From Alphaproteobacteria bacterium (GTDB taxonomy: Bacteria; Pseudomonadota; Alphaproteobacteria; Caulobacterales; Maricaulaceae), in assembly GCA_016124205.1 (NCBI GenBank), contig WGOD01000002.1, positions 124,001-188,000 of the forward strand: DNA of 64,000 bases. Direction: 5' to 3'. Each line of letters starts with the position of its first letter. The first letter of the stretch is position 1. Shown here piece by piece: positions 62,318 through 64,000 of the stretch. A model generated the notes under the pieces. It did not search any database. It was not told the DNA's origin and saw only the letters and a list, made by a program, of their open reading frames with translations. A program made the position numbers and the translations under genes.

Positions 62318-63709
62318 ATGCGCGACACCCGTACCGAAACCGATTCCTTCGGCCCGCTCGAAGTGCCCGCCGACAAGATGTATGGCGCGCAATCGGCCCG
62401 GTCGCTGATCAACTTCGCCATCGGCGAGGAGACCATGCCGAAGCCGCTGGTACGCGCACTCGGCATCATCAAGCGCTCCGCGGCGCGTGTGAACAAGGCC
62501 AATGGCAAGCTGGACGCCAGGCTGGCCGATGCGATTGAGCAGGCCGCGACTGAAGTCGCCGAGGGCAAGTGGAACGACCATTTCCCGCTGTCGGTCTGGC
62601 AGACCGGTTCGGGCACGCAGTCGAACATGAATTCCAACGAGGTGATCTCGAACCGCGCGATCCAGATCCTCGGCGGCACGATCGGGTCGAAGGATCCGGT
62701 CCACCCGAACGACCACGTGAACATGTCGCAGTCGTCGAACGACACCTTCCCGACCGCGATGCACATCTCGGCGGCGGAGGAAATCAACCACCGCCTGATC
62801 CCGGCGCTGACCAAGCTGCGCAATGCGCTCGACGCCAAGGCGAAGTCCTTCAAGGACATCATCAAGATCGGCCGCACCCACTTGCAGGACGCAACGCCGC
62901 TGACCCTCGGTCAGGAATTCTCCGGCTATGTCGCCCAGCTCGATCTGGGGATTGTCCGTGTGAAGCAAGGCCTCGAACAGCTGTTCGCGCTGGCCCAGGG
63001 CGGCACGGCGGTCGGCACCGGCATCAATGCCAAGCCGGGCTTCGACAAGGCCTTTGCCGCGGACGTTGCCGAATACACCGGCCTGCCCTTCCGCACCGCC
63101 GACAACAAGTTCGAGGCGCTCGCCGCGCATGACGCCTACATCTACGCCCACGGCGCGCTGAACACGCTCGCCGCCTCGCTTAACAAGATCGCCAACGACA
63201 TCCGCCTGCTCGGCTCGGGTCCGCGCTGCGGCATCGGCGAGATCTCTCTGCCGGAGAACGAGCCGGGCTCGTCGATCATGCCGGGCAAGGTGAACCCGAC
63301 CCAGTGCGAGGCGATGACGATGGTCTGCGCCCAGGTGATGGGCAATCACGTCGCGATCACGGTCGGCGGCGCGCAGGGCCATTTCGAGCTGAACGTGTTC
63401 AAGCCGGTCATGGCCTACAACATGCTGCAGTCGATCCGCATCATGGCCGACGCCTGCGTCAGCTTCACCGACAATTGCGTCGACGGCATCGTCGCCAATG
63501 AAGACCGCATCACCGATCTGATGGAGCGCTCGCTCATGCTGGTCACGGCGCTGGCGCCGAAAATCGGTTATGACAACGCCACCAAGGTCGCCAAGACCGC
63601 GCACAAGAACGGCACCACGCTGCGCGAAGAAGCGGTGAAGCTCGGCTTCGTGACGGCAGAGGAATTCGACGCGGTCGTTGTGCCGTCGGAGATGATCAAG
63701 CCGAAATAG
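62318..63709 (+). CDS. fumC: class II fumarate hydratase
   Basis: A 463-residue enzyme of the fumarase/aspartase superfamily. The signature [13 protein letters not shown] carries the flexible catalytic loop; the N-terminal G-S-G-T-Q-S-N-M-N and T-H-L-Q-D-A-T-P also match FumC. It interconverts fumarate and malate in the TCA cycle. The ATG at 62318 has AAGGAG about 9 bases upstream. Aspartate ammonia-lyases are close relatives, but the overall sequence fits FumC. Fumarate from the tyrosine pathway genes (22-23 kb) would feed it. Confidence 0.94.
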   Translation: MRDTRTETDSFGPLEVPADKMYGAQSARSLINFAIGEETMPKPLVRALGIIKRSAARVNKANGKLDARLADAIEQAATEVAEGKWNDHFPLSVWQTGSGTQSNMNSNEVISNRAIQILGGTIGSKDPVHPNDHVNMSQSSNDTFPTAMHISAAEEINHRLIPALTKLRNALDAKAKSFKDIIKIGRTHLQDATPLTLGQEFSGYVAQLDLGIVRVKQGLEQLFALAQGGTAVGTGINAKPGFDKAFAADVAEYTGLPFRTADNKFEALAAHDAYIYAHGALNTLAASLNKIANDIRLLGSGPRCGIGEISLPENEPGSSIMPGKVNPTQCEAMTMVCAQVMGNHVAITVGGAQGHFELNVFKPVMAYNMLQSIRIMADACVSFTDNCVDGIVANEDRITDLMERSLMLVTALAPKIGYDNATKVAKTAHKNGTTLREEAVKLGFVTAEEFDAVVVPSEMIKPK

Positions 63710-63725
63710 GCCGCTGACCCTGCAA

Positions 63726-63870
63726 TCCCTCCCCTCGAAGGGGAGGGACGCGAGCGGCTTGCGTTAAGCAAGGCGGGAGCGGGGTGGGGTGAGCGTACCT
63801 GCAAGACACCCCCACCCCGGTCGGCTGGCTGACGCTCAGCCTCCCGGCCCTCCCCTCAAGGGGGAGGGCG
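63726..63870. repeat. intergenic palindrome cluster after fumC
   Basis: Three hairpin-forming units lie in this 145-base stretch. TCCCTCCCCT / AGGGGAGGGA has loop CGA (63726-63748). CGGGGTGGGGTG pairs with CACCCC(C)ACCCCG around a 15-nt loop (63780-63819). GCCCTCCCC / GGGGAGGGC has a 5-nt loop (63848-63870). The arms of the first and last units are near-identical. No U tract follows the first. It looks like a dispersed extragenic palindromic repeat. Confidence 0.65.
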
Positions 63871-63910
63871 GGCTACGTTCTTGATCGGGAACATCCAGGC
63901 GAGACGCCGC

Positions 63911-64000
63911 ATGACCACCAAACCGATCAATCTCCGCGCCGTGCGCAAGGCGAAGGTCCGCGCCGAGAAGGAAAAGGCGGCGGAGGCGAACCGCGCCGCC
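63911..64000 (+). CDS. DUF4169 family protein (3' truncated)
   Basis: The first 30 codons are visible: M-T-T-K-P-I-N-L-R-A-V-R-K-A-K-V-R-A-E-K-E-K-A-A-E-A-N-R-A-A by position. The Lys/Arg/Glu-rich start with I-N-L and R-K-A-x-x-R-A-E-K fits the short DUF4169 proteins, which commonly follow fumC in alphaproteobacteria. Function unknown. The gene continues past the window edge. Confidence 0.7.
   Translation, partial: MTTKPINLRAVRKAKVRAEKEKAAEANRAA

Overview
This is a GC-rich, gene-dense chromosomal window from an alphaproteobacterium. The clearest marker is a circularly permuted (two-piece) ssrA gene at about 59,069-59,390. An alpha-type SspB adaptor, an Mre/PBP2/RodA cluster and a thyA-folA-hflKC-degP-miaA run also fit. 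The gene set and a TipN-like polar protein suggest a Caulobacterales, Maricaulales or Hyphomonadales relative. That placement is inference. No prophage, insertion sequence, plasmid gene, rRNA or CRISPR array was seen.

Layout. 1-7 kb: the end of a vWA protein, then four minus-strand exported proteins. One is an M64-type metallopeptidase, and its C-terminal module recurs as the N-terminal half of the next two proteins. 7-18 kb: housekeeping and small-molecule genes (NUDIX, GST, chorismate mutase, Hpt, a ribosomal-oxygenase-like cupin, tRNA-Lys, inorganic pyrophosphatase, a HEAT-repeat protein, a Vgb-like lyase with a CxxCH protein, IlvE, MaoC), then an alpha/beta hydrolase divergent from a PadR regulator and its membrane partner. 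18-24 kb: a tyrosine-catabolism locus (HppD with two MarR regulators on one strand, a FAH-family hydrolase and MaiA on the other) with two dyad-symmetric candidate operators. 24-32 kb: DUF418 protein, a TipN-like coiled-coil protein, and an MCE/Mla-type lipid transporter downstream of an MFS gene.

32-37 kb: a GT4 glycosyltransferase, a methyltransferase and an alpha/alpha-toroid protein in an overlapping operon, facing a second methyltransferase and a lipoprotein; product unknown. 37-45 kb: prolyl iminopeptidase, an NSS transporter, and the elongation machinery mreB-mreC-mreD-mrdA-rodA. 45-54 kb: a long minus-strand run thyA, membrane protein, folA, hflK, hflC, DUF2065, degP, miaA, a small exported protein and a divergent KARI-like enzyme. 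54-64 kb: an XRE regulator, VOC protein, amidohydrolase, DUF3667 protein, ssrA, a cytochrome P450, sspB with a thioesterase, a lone RusA-type resolvase, fumC and the start of a DUF4169 gene.

Genes are tightly packed. Many co-directional pairs overlap by ATGA, and six convergent pairs overlap by four bases at their stop codons (five CTAG, one CTAA). The most interesting items are the shared secreted module next to the M64 peptidase, the KARI-like protein with an altered metal ligand, the glycosyltransferase/toroid/methyltransferase cluster, and the proximity of ssrA to sspB.
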